From assembly GCA_026936325.1 (NCBI GenBank), contig JAPTHN010000004.1:29257910-29321909 (forward strand): a stretch of DNA of 64,000 bases, in the 5' to 3' direction. Source of the stretch: Platynereis dumerilii. Its lineage: Eukaryota; Annelida; Polychaeta; Phyllodocida; Nereididae. Below, piece by piece: positions 47,268 to 60,237 of the stretch. Numbering within the stretch: position 1 is the first letter of the stretch; every line of letters starts with the position of its first letter. The notes beneath the pieces are model-generated. The model saw only the letters and a list, made by a program, of their open reading frames with translations, was not told the origin of the DNA and did not search any database. The translations under genes were made by a program, and so were the position numbers.

Positions 47268-47594
47268 CGGCAATTTTGAGGGTTGCTTTGTTACTCTGGA
47301 CACTGAACTTGGTCATAGGATTAGTAGCGACGCAATGGTAGACTCCAACATCAGGTTTGCTGTTCTGCTTGTGGACGATCCTCAAGAAAAAAAGTTGTCC
47401 AGAAGGTAATAACATCCGGTGTGATGAAGGACTCTCATTTGCAGTGATAACCGGCTTGTTATTTCGGTACCACTTAATTTGGGGTGGTGGGTCGCCCTCT
47501 GCCTTGCAGTTGAGGGTGGCCGGTTCGTTCTTAGCGACATACTGGGTCTCCGGTTGTTTGGTTATACGAGGGTTTGTGATGGTTTCTTGAATCG
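47268..47594 (-). CDS. robo: Robo exon: Ig domain 1
   Basis: CCCTTCAG acceptor, GTAAATC donor, phase 1 to phase 1, 327 bp. A complete Ig domain in one exon: NEPATLNCKAEGDPPPQIKW, RMLLPSGQLFFLRIVH and VGVYHCVATN, the closest match to Robo Ig1 of vertebrates. Confidence 0.92.
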
Positions 47595-47905
47595 CTGAAG
47601 GGAGAAAAGGATTTTCAATGTGATCAGTTATGTAATTTTTGAAAGATGTATTGATAGATATTTTTCAGTGAAATTCAGTTAAGTTTTTCTGCCCATTTAT
47701 TCCCAGTTTTCCCCTTTTCCAATTTGAGGAACATGGATTAACATTTTGTTTTGTATATATGTTGCGTATATCAAGGTTTTGAAAGAAAAATTATATTTAA
47801 AGCAATATCTAAACAACTCTCGAACTTGAAATCATCCAAAATATCCTCCTCATGCATAGTGGTGCGAAATCTCTTGTGTTACTGTCCTTCACTCTAAACA
47901 TTTTC

Positions 47906-48062
47906 AGACAAAATTGGTTTTTTAGATTCAAAATGTTTTTTTTGTAAAACCAAATTTCAATGCAAAAAACCAATATGGATTTTAAAAAAAATCCATGTTG
48001 GCTTTGCATTGAAATTTGGTTTTTCAAAAAACCATTTTGAATCTAAAAAAACAATTTTGTCC
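47906..48062. repeat. 157 bp A/T-rich palindrome
   Basis: GACAAAATTGGTTTTTTAGA and its complement at the far end; the arms (about 75 bases) pair with few mismatches and meet at TTTTAAAAAAAA. In Robo intron 1. Confidence 0.78.
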
Positions 48063-48310
48063 CGAATTGTTTTGGAGAGTTCCAGAAAGTACGTTTTCTT
48101 TTGTAATATGGGAGTAGGACATCTTATGGAAGTTGCCATAGAATAGCATTGGAAGTCATGCACATCAGGTGTTCTATGTGAGGTCACAGATATATTCAGC
48201 CAATGATGGCCATGGAATTACAAGGCTTCATAAATTTACTATTGAAGACTGCAAAAAGTGTGCACACACCACATCATATATGTATAAATTATGTATTTCA
48301 CAGCTCTCTT

Positions 48311-48475
48311 GGGCCCTATTTCACCAACACGGTTAAGCCAGGTCTAAGCTGTACCAAATTAAAAATATTGGGTCAATTTCAGTGATAAAACAGCAGCACC
48401 TCCAAGTAAGCAAATTGCTTAAGACCAGATTTAACCTTGAGCCTGGACTGAAATAATGTTGGTGAAATCGGGCCC
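48311..48475. mobile_element. MITE family M1, copy 3
   Basis: Ends GGGCCCTATTTCACCAACA and TGTTGGTGAAATCGGGCCC; inner CAGCAGCACCTCC as in copy 1. Confidence 0.8.
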
Positions 48476-48782
48476 AAGTGTTTGGATACACAGCTTGTGA
48501 GGTCCAAGAGTTTTCTTTTGACCCACAAAATGTGTAATCGTCTTGTTTGACAGAGCTGAGCCTCATCAGAATGACCAATTAATATAGGTTTTTCCCCATG
48601 GGAGAAGGGCTTTAGCTCGAGGCATGATAAAGACATATTCCTGATCCCATACTGATTCGTAAATAAACTAGAACAGAAGTGATTTGTTGGTTTAACACCA
48701 AATCATCACTCCTTAAAGTATGCAAGGTTGGAATTTAAAAAAAAAGTTTATGAGAAAAAGCATCCATGTGAATACTATTTAA

Positions 48783-51700
48783 TGAGCTGTCTCTGAGAAA
48801 ATCAGGCGGGGGTGTCCGGATGGCCCGACTCCGATTTTGATGAAATTTTCACCAAATGACCTTCAAATAGATTAACGAGGACTGGTGAAGTCCGTTTTGT
48901 CATCGGACAAATTTTTCCATGCTATTGGGCCTATTCAAAAATAGATGTCAAAACTGCCTAAAATATATTTAAATTAAAATATATAGTAAAAATGCCCAAC
49001 TTTGACGATGTAATTCTCAAATCCGGGCGCGTCGTTTGAAAAAGTGACCATGGGGCATCTTCAGGTATGCCTTGAACCTCCAAAAACCAATGTCCGCCCG
49101 GTGGAACTTTTCCGTATATTTTTGTAATTGACACAATAAAAAACGCAAAAACGGACAATTTTGAGGCAAAATGACGGAACCACAAAATTCAAAATTTTTC
49201 ATATCTCAGCTAATAATACCTCTATTTCAACAAATAAAGTGTCAATTCCTATGTTTTTAGACATGGGAAACTGATTTATGGGGTTATTTCGATCATCAAA
49301 GGTCAAGGTCACCACGAAATGTCAAGGTCAAACACCAAAAAATCCAAAAATTGCAGTTTTTTGGCATCTAACACCCTCCAAAATACCCGAATCATGTAAT
49401 ATTGCCAATAATATGATGCTAAACTATAGGATAGGTTATATTCATCAAGTACAAAAAGGAATTATCCTTAAATATTATGCATGCACAGCACAGCTCCTTG
49501 TCAAAATACAGATAATTCCGAATTCGGACGACAACAAAAATCATGAATCGATGACGTAGATCAGGTCCTGATGTATATTAATTGTATCTGTGCATCCATA
49601 CATTTTGAGAAAGCTCAAACACCAAGGATTCTAAAAACTGGTATTTCCAAATATTTTTATATGGGCTATGGCGGCCATCTTGGAGTTTCCCAAAATGGCC
49701 ATCCGAAATACTTTTTTGCTCATATCATCAGATCTATTTGAGCTAGAGTGAAGATTTTTGGGTCAAATTGCTTGTATTCAGGGCAGGGATATTCAGTACT
49801 TTTTCCCCTTACACTGCTAGTGGACTATTATCCACAAATTAACATAAGCACTTTAATTTGCTGGGGAAAATATTGTCAAATGAAATAGTCGTTTGAAGAT
49901 ACATTCCGCGTTCCTGATGTACCAAAAGGAATTAAGAGCTTTTGAAATCAATGCAATGTGTGCCTCTGTGCTTGTATTAAGATAGCTTCATTAGCCATAT
50001 AGTATTTTTGGTGTTATGTAACAGGAATGGTTGGTAAGTAGGACAGAATTGATTTATGTTTTTAAGAAACTGAGCCAATTATAATAACAAATTGTAAACT
50101 GAAGTTCAACAATGCGCAATGAAGCTTCATCAACTGTCTTTTTTTCCTGTGGCATAATACTTAATGGCAGTGCCTTGTTTCCTTTAGGATACTGACTTGT
50201 ACATCACTCACACTTTTTTTAGAATATATTTCAACGCATATTTTGCTATTCAACTACTTCGAATATAAGTGGCAATGATAAAATTGCTAAAACCTTTTGT
50301 TTATGTATTGGTCAACACAATATCTCCTTTTAACTTAATGGCCATATCAATAGAATTAATGCTTTTATTAATTTATCCTTAATACCCAAAATTTCCAACT
50401 TTAATAAAAAATCAAATTTTTATATACACAAATAAACAAAACCAGAAAAACTAATATCATATCGAAAGGAACATGTATGACACCAAAAAGTATTTTACGT
50501 ATTTTCTTAATTTTTTGGTTTTAATGAAATCTGTATTTGATTTATTAACATTTTCATAATTCTGTTCATATTATGAGTAAAACATGATTCTATTACTTTC
50601 TTTTTTTAAAAACCGATGAAAAACAAATTTTTTACATTCCTCATCAGCAATACATGTTTCTTAAACACAAAAATATGAGTTGATTGCCATCAATGCACCT
50701 TGTGTGGACATATATAAAGTTGTAGTTCTTTATTTGGATTATTTGCCTTTGACTGTCTTTTCCAAAGAAACCTATATGAGTATAAAAGGTTACAGTGCTG
50801 TCTGTAAGTAGCCCAAGTGAACAGGTTATTCTTTGCCATTGGGACAACGCTAAACATCCTCAACCAAACTACTTGTAAAAACAAGGGTGCTCATCCAATG
50901 AGAAAATATTCGGGGGCCTTAAAGGATCATATTTGAGGCAAGTGGATACAAATGGCTGCCTATTTTCAAGAATTGCCCTTTATAATTCAATATATTTACA
51001 TCTCTTCAGATGAGAATTCATGCATCCAGAAAATGGTATGGTTGAGGAATTTTACCATTCAGCCACCTGTTCAACTTACACGCAGCTCCGTTACAGTTTT
51101 GGGTATTTATATGTTTATGAAAAAAGACACCAATGGCAAATTTTCCTAAATTAATTTATAAATAACTACAACTTAATATGCGGACATGATGGAGTACATT
51201 TATTACAATTTTAACCAACAATCTGATCAATTTCAAACACTTAATATACATGTGTTTAATTACCATAAATGTTGGTAAATGTACAACTCATGAGAAATTT
51301 GAAAATTTGCTGTTCAATTAATTTTTTTTATATGAAATCAGATATTCTTCATACTTAAAATATGAACATAAGTACAATAATAACAGTTGAAAACATGTCA
51401 AGTTACCTGTTGGTGTCACACCTGTTCAGTTCGATTATGATGTCGGGTTTTCTGTTGTGTTTTTTGTGATTCTAAATATTTGACTGTAATAAAAAATTTT
51501 GGTATGAAGGATTAAAATAACCTGTTTAATAAATGTGACGCACTAGATTGGCGCACTGTGTATTTTAGGGAGAAGATTTACATGAGGTAGGTGTGAATGC
51601 TAAACAGCTACAAACAAGAAAGTCAGAAAACGTGGCAGCAACACAAGTCTGAAGTGAATAGAAACTAGAATGAAGAATAGACGATGGAGAATAGCACTGG

Positions 51701-52128
51701 CCAGGGTCACTCAATCGCTCTTAGTTTTAAACTAAGCCATAATTATTGCAAAAACGCATATATCATATTCACTTTACAGAAGATTGTGTGATGATATCTT
51801 TATAAAAAGAAAGTTTTGCAGTTTGTCACTGCCAGGCGGCTGATCCAGTGGCCGAGTGCTCTACTGAAGGTCTTTGCCCGTATGGGTTCGAGCCCCGGTT
51901 GGGGAACCGAAAATTTTCTGCGGATTTTCATGAGTAAAATCCCAGCAGAACTGGATGTTGTCAGGATGAGAGGTTAAATTGGCCGCCCTTGTATCAGTGT
52001 CTAGTAAGTGAAAGATCCCTCACACTGGATATCTAAATGTGTAGCATTTGAGGACTCCCGCTCTCTCCCATCTCATCAATCAACATGCCTGAGTGCCAAG
52101 AACAGGGCTTAGAAGGTTGCACTTACCA

Positions 52129-52185
<57 letters not shown>

Positions 52186-53823
52186 GTCTATCTGTCTATC
52201 TATATCTATCTATCTATCTATCCACTTATATTCAGAAAAGTTCAATAGCTCCATCATATTATGTAAGGAGTCCCTAATATATCCGACCTTCCATTTAAAA
52301 AGCAGGTTGTAATTAATAATCTGTATTAAGTATTAGTTGAAAAATCTTCCAAAAATAGTGTCAGTGATGTGCAAGTCACTGTAGCCTGCCTGAAAGACAC
52401 CAGGTACTTCACTGACACTCAGTAATATGCCACAGGAAAAAAAGACAGTTGATGAAGCTTCATTGCGCATTGTTGAACTTCAATTTACACAATTATCATC
52501 AATTTGTTATTATAATTGGCTCAGTTTCTTAAAAACATAAATCAATTCTGTCCTCCTTACCATCCAATCATGTTACATGACACCAATAATACTATATGGC
52601 TAACAAAGCTATCTTAATACAAGCAGAGCAGCACTCATTACATTGATTTCAAAAGCTCTTAATTCCTTTTGGTACACCAAGAACACAGAATGTATCCTCA
52701 AATGACTTTTTCATTTGACAATATTTTCCCCAGCAAATTAAAGTGCTTATGTCAATTTGTGGATAATAGTCCACTAGCAGTGTAAGGGGAAAAGTACTGA
52801 ATATCCCTGCCCTGAATACAAACAATTTGACCCAAAAATCTTCACTCTAGCTCAAATAGATCTGATGATATGAGCAAAAAAGTATTTCGGATGGCCATTT
52901 TGGGAAACTCCCAAGATGGCCGCCATAGCCCATATAATGATATATGGAAATACCAGTTTTTAGGATCCTTGGTGTTTAAGCTTTCTCAAAATGTATGAAT
53001 GAACAGATACAATTAATATATACATCAGGACCTGATCTACGTCATCGATTCATGATTTTTGTTGTCGTCCGAATTCGGAATTATCCGTATTTTGACAAGG
53101 AGCTGTGCTGTGTATGCATAATATTTAAGGATAATTCCTTTTTGTACTTGATGAATATAACCTATCCTATAGTTATGCATCATATTATTGGCAATATTAC
53201 ATGATTTGGGTATTTTGGAGGGTGTTAGATGCCAAAAAACTGCAATTTTTGGATTTTTTGGTGTTTGACCTTGACATTTCGTGGTGACCTTGACCTTTGA
53301 TGATCGAAATAACCCCATAAATCAGTTTCCCATGTCTAAAAACATAGGAATTGACACTTTATTTGTTGAAATAGAGGTATTATTAGCTGAGATATGAAAA
53401 ATTTTGAATTTTGTGGTTCCGTCATTTTGCCTCAAAATTGTCCGTTTTTGCGTTTTTTATTGTGTCAATTACAAAAATATACGGAAAAGTTCCACCGGGC
53501 GGACATTGGTTTTTGGAGGTTCAAGGCATACCTGAAGATGCCCCATGGTCACTTTTTCCAACCATGCGCCCGGATTTGAGAATTACATCGTCAAAGTTGG
53601 GCATTTTTACTATATATTTTAATTTAAATATATTTTAGGCAGTTTTGACATCTATTTTTGAATAGGCCCAATAGCATAGAAAAATTTGTCCGATGACAAA
53701 ACGGACTTCACCAGTCCTCGTTAATCTATTTGAAGGTCATTTGGTGAAAATTTCATCAAAATCCGAGTCGGGCCATCCGGACACATATATGGCTATCCGC
53801 CTGATTTTCTCAGAGACAGCTCA
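48783..53823. mobile_element. 5 kb fold-back element with ~1.4 kb arms and TTAA flanks
   Basis: TGAGCTGTCTCTGAGAAAAT begins the left arm and its complement ends the right arm; TTAA at 48779-48782 and 53824-53827. The arms (48783 to about 50214; about 52352 to 53823) are inverted copies; a 93-codon frame in each differs at only about four residues. The 2.1 kb centre is AT-rich and holds a SINE at 51833. No transposase recognised. TTAA is the piggyBac-type target, but the ends lack the usual CCC start, so the class is open. Confidence 0.85.
51833..52225 (+). repeat. tRNA-derived SINE with (TATC)n tail
   Basis: A box GTGGCCGAGTGCTC, B box GGGTTCGAGCCCC about 45 bases apart, then a 220-base body ending GGTTGCACTTACCATA and about 20 TATC units (some TGTC). 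Leu/Ser-type tRNA head. The best-preserved copy in the window; others at 4995/5682 and 11476. Confidence 0.88.
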
Positions 53824-53827
53824 TTAA

Positions 53828-54837
53828 ACCATTTTATTGGAAATCAAGCCATCTGATTGTATTGAAGCATCACCACCAACAAAAAAACTAATTTTTTAAC
53901 TAAATGTGGCAAAAATATTTTTTATGACGAAAATAAAGAAATTTCACTTGTCATACCCTGAAAGTTTCTGTTTTAGACTGTGTTTATTAAGGTTTTAGTC
54001 TCAATAGACCCATGATTGCAAAGGTATATAATCTCTAGGTTTCCCACAAACCCCGTGTAAAGTTTGTTGCTGTACGATTGAAACTCATTGGGTTCGCCTT
54101 GTGTCAAAGATAATGTTCTAGAGAGAAAAATCTCCAAAAACCAGAGGCTCAGAAAAAAATAAACTTTAATTGCTCCATAAGCAATATATTTGTGTTTTAT
54201 CTTGTTAAGTCATTCAGTTATTCGCAAATAATTGCAGTTATATTGATATATTACATAAAATAACTAACTTATACTCCCAAGTTTGGTTTTCTCATAATAG
54301 CACAACTTGATGATGTAAAAACGGGTATTGCAATTTTCAATATTTATAAAAACCCTTTTTAGACATCCAGAATCAATTACTTTGTACAGCCATGGCCTTT
54401 CACTTGACGAATCCAGTGTTAAAAGATTTGAATCAGAGTAAAAATTCTGATGTGATGGAGAGGACAATTTTTGACATTGAGGATTTTAATTTTTAAGAAA
54501 ATCTACGTACATTGCCTGAATATTTTTTAAACTTGTATTTGTCACATTAATGTAGAGGCACACAATTGAGCAAAGAAAACACAAATTATTTATTTTTCCT
54601 TCAAAACCCGGAGAATTTTTTTCCATGTGTGTGGAGAGGACATGTTTTTTGACATCATATTCAAGCCTCAAATTCCGAAAACCAAGTATAGTTATTGAAA
54701 TAAATGTTGTTGCTTTACCTTCAGATATGTCTCCAGTTACAAAATTGACACAAACAGTAGACACATCCCTAAATGCTTATTCGCCACAGCATATAAACTA
54801 ACAAATGGTCCCTCAAAGATGAAATATTTGACACATA
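53828..54837. other. Robo intron 1 segment, nothing recognised
   Basis: AT-rich with frequent stops in all frames and no repeat ends that I could pair. Confidence 0.5.
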
Positions 54838-56103
54838 CCGTAATAGGGTGAATAGGGACACTGGGGTGAATCAGGACAAGCCAGGAAATTATTTTTATCT
54901 TCAAAAAGCAACAACTTCTACTTTTTACAGGGACTTGATTTTTGGCACGTTTTTAGTATATATTCCAATGGTGATTCGTATAGATTTTCGTGATTCTACC
55001 TGCAGGCGGCAATGAGCTGCAGCACCTCAAACATTGCCCTGCAGTATTTACATTTTCACATACTGGTCAAAACTTTGCTTGTACCATAAAAACTATATAA
55101 GCTACAGACACAAAATTCTCACAAAACTTCAAGTATATAGTTGTGGCCAATTTCAGAAAAAATCATAAACTTAGGTACATTTGCACTGACTATATTGAAC
55201 AGGCAATAATGCAATTTCAGTTTCAGAATTATTTTAGTGTTATTTTCAACCCCCAGTAATAACTCAAGAAACGAAATCAGCGATTTAATGTTGTAAATAT
55301 GATGTTGGACGGGGTACTACAATGCTGCAAAATTATTTTTATCTTGAAGAAATGCTGTAAAAGTGTCAAACTCTGCAAAATTGTAATAAATATGCACTTT
55401 TGGAACCTGAAAAAAAATGATGTGATATAACATCAAATAAAAGTAGGAATAATCAAGATTTTACAGTCCAAATCAGTTTAAACAGTTTTAAGAGACCAAA
55501 AGAGTTGCTGAGATGTGATATTTGGTCTGTTTTGTCCTGGGTTCGGATCCAAGTTAATGGCAGAATTACAGAGCTTGCCAAAAAAACAATACTAATTTTC
55601 AATCCAGCGTATTTTCATGCATTTTGGGTTTAAATTGTTGAAATTGGCATCATTTGTTGTAGATTTAGTCCAAGATTATTCATCACTTGTAAAATTAGCA
55701 GATAACTACATTTTTGTCAATTTATAGTGATTTATTACATTTTGTTAAAAACTTAATATTTTGCACTTATTAGACTTAAAATTTTACTAAGAGTGACTTT
55801 TTGGGGTGCTAAACATGTTTTCTAATGTTTATTAACAAGTATAAATCATTTAAACAGGGTAGGGAGTACAAGTTATTTAGATAAGTCACTGTCCCGATTC
55901 ACCCCAAACTGAGGAGTGAATTGGGACAGTGGTTTTCTGGGTCCTGATCCTTGGAAATGTAAGATATCAATTGAAGCTCATAGGGATAATTAGACCTTAT
56001 GATCGGACACAATTTCACACCATATTTTGATTTCTGGGTTGATTAGTCTCCATTCTACAGCAAAAAAACGGCCAAAACTGTCCCAATTCACCCCATATTA
56101 CGG
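54838..56103. mobile_element. 1.27 kb Tc1/mariner-type non-autonomous element
   Basis: Ends CCGTAATAGGGTGAATAGGG and the complement of CCGTAATATGGGGTGAATTG, TA on each side. Inner CACCCCAAACTGAGGAG near 55905 repeats the end motif. No transposase frame. Confidence 0.82.
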
Positions 56104-56110
56104 TACCGTT

Positions 56111-57146
56111 CACTGTAAGAAATGACCGTGTTTTTCTGACTAAAAGAACCGTAAATTTATTGCTATTTTACCAGTATTTTTTTAATACAGACTTTGTCCG
56201 GGAATTTACAGTTCTTTGTCAGTTACAAAATGGCTACAAGATAAATTTACTGTGACATGTCATTCAACATTCAGTTCACGTTAATGAACAATTACTTCAA
56301 CCGTTAATTTACTGGCAACTTGTAATATGCAGACAAAACATTTGAATTGGCCAAACAATCAATACACCTGGTCAGATTAGGAACTATAAACAAGAGATTG
56401 CATGGACTTCAACCACAGAACATGTGGTGCCATCTATAACATATGCTTTACACAGCTGTTAATCAAACTTAATTTATAACTTATCTGAAGGTAAGGGAAC
56501 ATCCTCATACATATGATCTTAAAGATGCTGTCATTACGCAAAAGTTGTAATGTCTATATGTGACATTGACATTTGTGTGAGTCTTATGATGTGATCTAAA
56601 GAATGACACTATTAAAACCAAAATAACCCCAGCGCAGTCTGCATCAATACAACATACTTCGATAAACTTGACACCTGGTTCTCTTGGAAAATATCCATCC
56701 ATTTTATGGTTTGTGATTGTGATCAAAATGATCAAAATAATTGATGGACTTACTTCCCTGCTGTCTAGCAAGAGATGAGCAAGGCCGAGCCTTGAGTCAC
56801 TGGCTCTCTCGCTCTCCACCTTCGATACATCTGTAGAGCTATGCGACAGTTAAATCAAATACTATCCGTATTTTTACAGTAGATTCTACAGTCCCTTGCA
56901 TTCTTTACATTCTATCTTTGACAGATGATATAACTGTAAAATATACTTTAAATAAACAGTTTTATATATTTACATCATACCGTAATATCACTTTGTTGAA
57001 TCCGCAAAATTACAGTTCAATGTACCAATCTGCATTTTACCGTTCATTGTCCTGTTCAGTTTTATTAGTACTTTTACAGTTCTTAGACCTGGAACAAAGT
57101 TGCCAGTTAATTTAACTGTAAAATTTAACGGGAATTTTTTGCAGTG
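56111..57146. mobile_element. Probable TIR element (CACTGYAAAAAAT ends)
   Basis: CACTGTAAGAAATGACCGTG at left; right end reads, inverted, CACTGCAAAAAATTCCCGTT. ACCGT/ACTGTAAA motifs recur throughout. Starts seven bases after the preceding element. Superfamily not assigned. Confidence 0.6.
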
Positions 57147-57489
57147 TTTTTTTACATTTTAGGAAAAGACTCATTTTGTATATAACTTATTCGCATGAAA
57201 CCTGTCGTAATTTACACCCAAGACATAGGTCTAGAGAGGCATCGTTAAAACAAACAGCCTGCATTTATTTTTGTGTGTTGCCATAAAGTCAGCAAAAACT
57301 GCTTGTGAGACACAAAAATGAGCAAAAATTGGTGCTAAATCGCTTGCTGCTTCAAAACTAAACATCATAGGAGGGTAAAATTTGGCACACATATATTTCA
57401 AAGTAGTACGAGACTGCCACCATAACAAGTTTCTTTGTACCTATCATACTTTTTTCGCAATAGTTGCTTACATGCCTAAATATGAAAAA

Positions 57490-57795
57490 TCGACCAAGTG
57501 CAAATACTGTAAAACTGCCCACTCGGAAAATGCCCGCTGGACACCCAAAAATTGAGAAAAACTGTGGCTCATTCCCGGTGACTTGGGAAAAAAAGTTTCA
57601 GCAAGCTCGTGCTTTTTTTACATCCACAGAATTTCTAGGAACCCGCTGATTTGCCAAAAAAAGGGTCGGCGGGATGTCAAAAATCGGCGGTGGGATGCCA
57701 CAAATTATTAAAAAAGCATCCAAATTGCCAAGTAATCCCAGCCTGCCTACGCTAAAGACCTCTGTAATGTGTCGTGAGCACTGGGCATTACATGG
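57490..57795. mobile_element. Relative of the GC-rich element nested at 45823
   Basis: Shares GGCGGGATGTCAAAAA, GAGCACTGGGCATTAC and GCCCGCTGG-type pieces with 45905-46523. Ends unclear. Confidence 0.45.
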
Positions 57796-58201
57796 ATAAT
57801 AGATAGGCCTCCTAGAAAAAATGTTGCAAGTGAGTATTTGTGCCATTTAGGCTTGGATATGTCCTGAATAGTGAATATGACAGTGAAGAAAGACATGGTG
57901 GTCACTGGTCAGACCTGACAAGCATAAATGGGCATTACGGTTTTGTAAAACAGTACCATGCAGCATTACATGCAGAACTTCCAAATAGATCTATAATTTT
58001 AAGAGCCATAGATCTGTCTTGTTGATGCAAAATGTCAGATTGGGTTTTTGAAAACTAATTGTCTTTGTATTCATGAGGTATAGTGTGGTGGCAGCACTTG
58101 TGGTTGTGCCTGCCGTATGGTACCACCAGGTCCTGCACTGCACAGAAAGCAGATGACCTGATTCTGGACGGTGGGAAATGAGTCAAATGAAGGTGTTTTT
58201 C

Positions 58202-58438
58202 CATAGACGTACGGGGCGCGCGATTTTCGGGGGGGGGGGCGAGCGACATTGACCCGAATTTCACAATCTAAATCTAATACCATTTCAAATGAAATTGCCT
58301 GGAAATCATTATTTTCAATAGTTTTTATTTAATCATCTGCCCAAATTTTTTAGCCTTTTTGCCCGAATCTTACTATTTCCCAAACTTTTTTTTGGGGGGA
58401 TCACCCCCCCTAACCCCCCCCCCTCCCATACGCCTATG
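58202..58438. mobile_element. hAT-type MITE, perfect 8 bp duplication
   Basis: Ends CATAGACGTACGGG and CCCATACGCCTATG; exact TGTTTTTC at 58194-58201 and 58439-58446. G- and C-tracts inside. Confidence 0.88.
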
Positions 58439-58689
58439 TGTTTTTCAAAGAAGAGAGGAACTACTGAAGTACAGCTACTATTGCAAAACAAAGTAGATGT
58501 CAGTGATGAGGCACATGCAACAAACAGTGAAATGATGAGAATGGTGAGAACAGGGACAGAGTTATCCTTCAGACATTGACCCAAGAGAGATAGCACTTTT
58601 ATGTTTGGATGAAAGGTGCAACCCTCAAAGACCAGTTATTGTTGCTCGCAAAGTTAAAAAAAGGATGACATTTCAGAAAACGAAGTGTG

Positions 58690-59090
58690 ATAAATAATGA
58701 AATTTGAGATAAAACAGATTAAAAATGATGAATTTGAGAGGAAAATGTGTTAAAAATAACGGATTTGAAAGGAAAACGGGAGAATTTGAGAAGAAAATGG
58801 TTTAAGAATTGTGAAATTTAAGAGAAAATGGGTTTAAAAAAATGAATTTTTTTAGAGAAAACTCATAAAAATGATGATTGTGAGAAGAAAACTCATTGAG
58901 AATTGTGAATTTTAGAGGAAAACTCGTTAAAAATGATAAATTTGAGAGGAAAACTCATTAAAAATGATAAATTTGAGAGGAAAACGGATTAAAAATAATG
59001 AAATTTTAGAGAAAAACTCATTAAAAATGATGAATTTCAGAGGAAGATGGGTTAAAAATAATGAATTTGAGAGGAAAACGGTTCTCATAA
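58690..59090 (+). repeat. ~31 bp minisatellite
   Basis: About 13 diverged units of AAAATGATGAATTTGAGAGG / AAAACTCATTA. Lies 0.35 kb upstream (gene sense) of the Robo ATG exon, probably in the 5' UTR intron. Confidence 0.85.
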
Positions 59091-59420
59091 AGCAGTGTTC
59101 CCCGCAGAAAACACCCTTCTCATGCAACCCAGGCAAACAACTGAGCAATATGCAACCTCTGTGCCAACGTGGGTGATTAAAGTTTTCAGATTTGTTTGAT
59201 ATACTTTCATTTGTTGAATTGTATTGGGGACAAAAAAACCTGCTTATCAATGCACTTTTTCAATTTGATATCTGGTTATTTTACATAGCAAGATTGCAGT
59301 TGTGTCAATTCTCTCTCACACACATTTTCCTCAATTTTCTCACATTTGGTGTTACTTTAATTTGACTAACTTTCTCAAAAAGAAACATGATCATCAGCCA
59401 ATAAATAGATTGACTCTTAC

Positions 59421-59479
59421 CTGATACAGCCTGTGAGAGCACAGCCAGGTAGGATACAGCAAACACAAACTTCATTGTT
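59421..59479 (-). CDS. robo: Robo exon: start codon and signal peptide
   Basis: ATG at 59475-59473; MKFVFAVSYLAVLSQAVS is a classic signal peptide. The donor GTAAGAGTC follows in phase 1. An acceptor (TTCTTTGCAG) lies four bases before the ATG, so the in-frame upstream Met at 59511 is intronic and was not chosen. Confidence 0.85.
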
Positions 59480-60237
59480 CTGCAAAGAATGGAAGGAGCA
59501 AGTACAAACATGACATATTTTTCAAACAGTGAAATGATTACAATGAGGTTTATTCACGATTGACCATATGGCCAGACACCTTTTTGAGTTGTGTCACAGT
59601 TATTGCAATTCCATTGTATTTGACCAGTGTTTCCAAACTCTCTTTTGTTTTTGGCCACCAGTAGTTTGACAGATACGCATGCCTGTTATGTTTAAACGTT
59701 TAACTGAGAAACAGCATGAATAACAAGCACAATTTTTACTGATTGCTAAATTGAAGGATTAGAACGAGTCAATATTTAAAAGAAATGAAGGTTCAAAATA
59801 AGTAGGCAACCGTTTAATATGAAGGGGGGCTTGGATTTTTTTTAGATAAGTAATTGATGCTATTTCCTAAGATTTGTGCCAACATCTTGGACTCGGGTCT
59901 TCCCTTTTTGAGCAACCAATGTTGGATCTATAGATGTTTCATCGGGTACCAGGTGTGGCACATCACATCTTATTACACTTTATTGCACAATGTCGGACGT
60001 GCTGGTTCAATAAAATCAAGTTGTATATGATGTCAAGCCCTGTCACCCATCCCACCCAACTCCTCCCAATAGGCTTCATGGCAGAATATATATAACCAAA
60101 GGTAGTTGAGGAAAACAGAGTGTAAAGCTGAGGGTAGTTGAGGTAAGCCAAGTCTAGTTGATGGAAGCCAAGTTTAGTTGAGGGAAGCTGAGTGCATTGA
60201 TTGGAGCTCAGCTTAGATGAGGGAAGCTGAAGGTAGT

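Larger units (their letters stand above)
31414..59479 (-). other. robo: Gene span: Roundabout (Robo) receptor, ectodomain exons
   Basis: Eleven minus-strand coding exons give about 619 residues: signal peptide (1-18), Ig1 (19-127), Ig2 (to 220), Ig3 (to 309), Ig4 (to 404), Ig5 (to 505) and FN3-1 (to 619). All exon lengths and phases fit without forcing. Ig1 has C48, W60, C106 and the Robo-typical RMLLPSGQLFFLRIVH; Ig2 has CKPPRGAPEP...WKKNG, the Slit-binding module in known Robos. Known: Robo binds Slit and repels axons and migrating cells. Vertebrate and fly Robo have three FN3 domains, a membrane segment and CC motifs; these were not found. Intron 1 is 11.8 kb and carries the 5 kb fold-back element. 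The ATG exon begins four bases upstream of the ATG, so a non-coding first exon lies further upstream. Confidence 0.9.

Noticed and set aside
58927-59250. 107-codon ORF rich in Phe/Leu/Ile on the minus strand
   Set aside because: It is the reading of the 31 bp minisatellite; periodic and not a plausible membrane protein.
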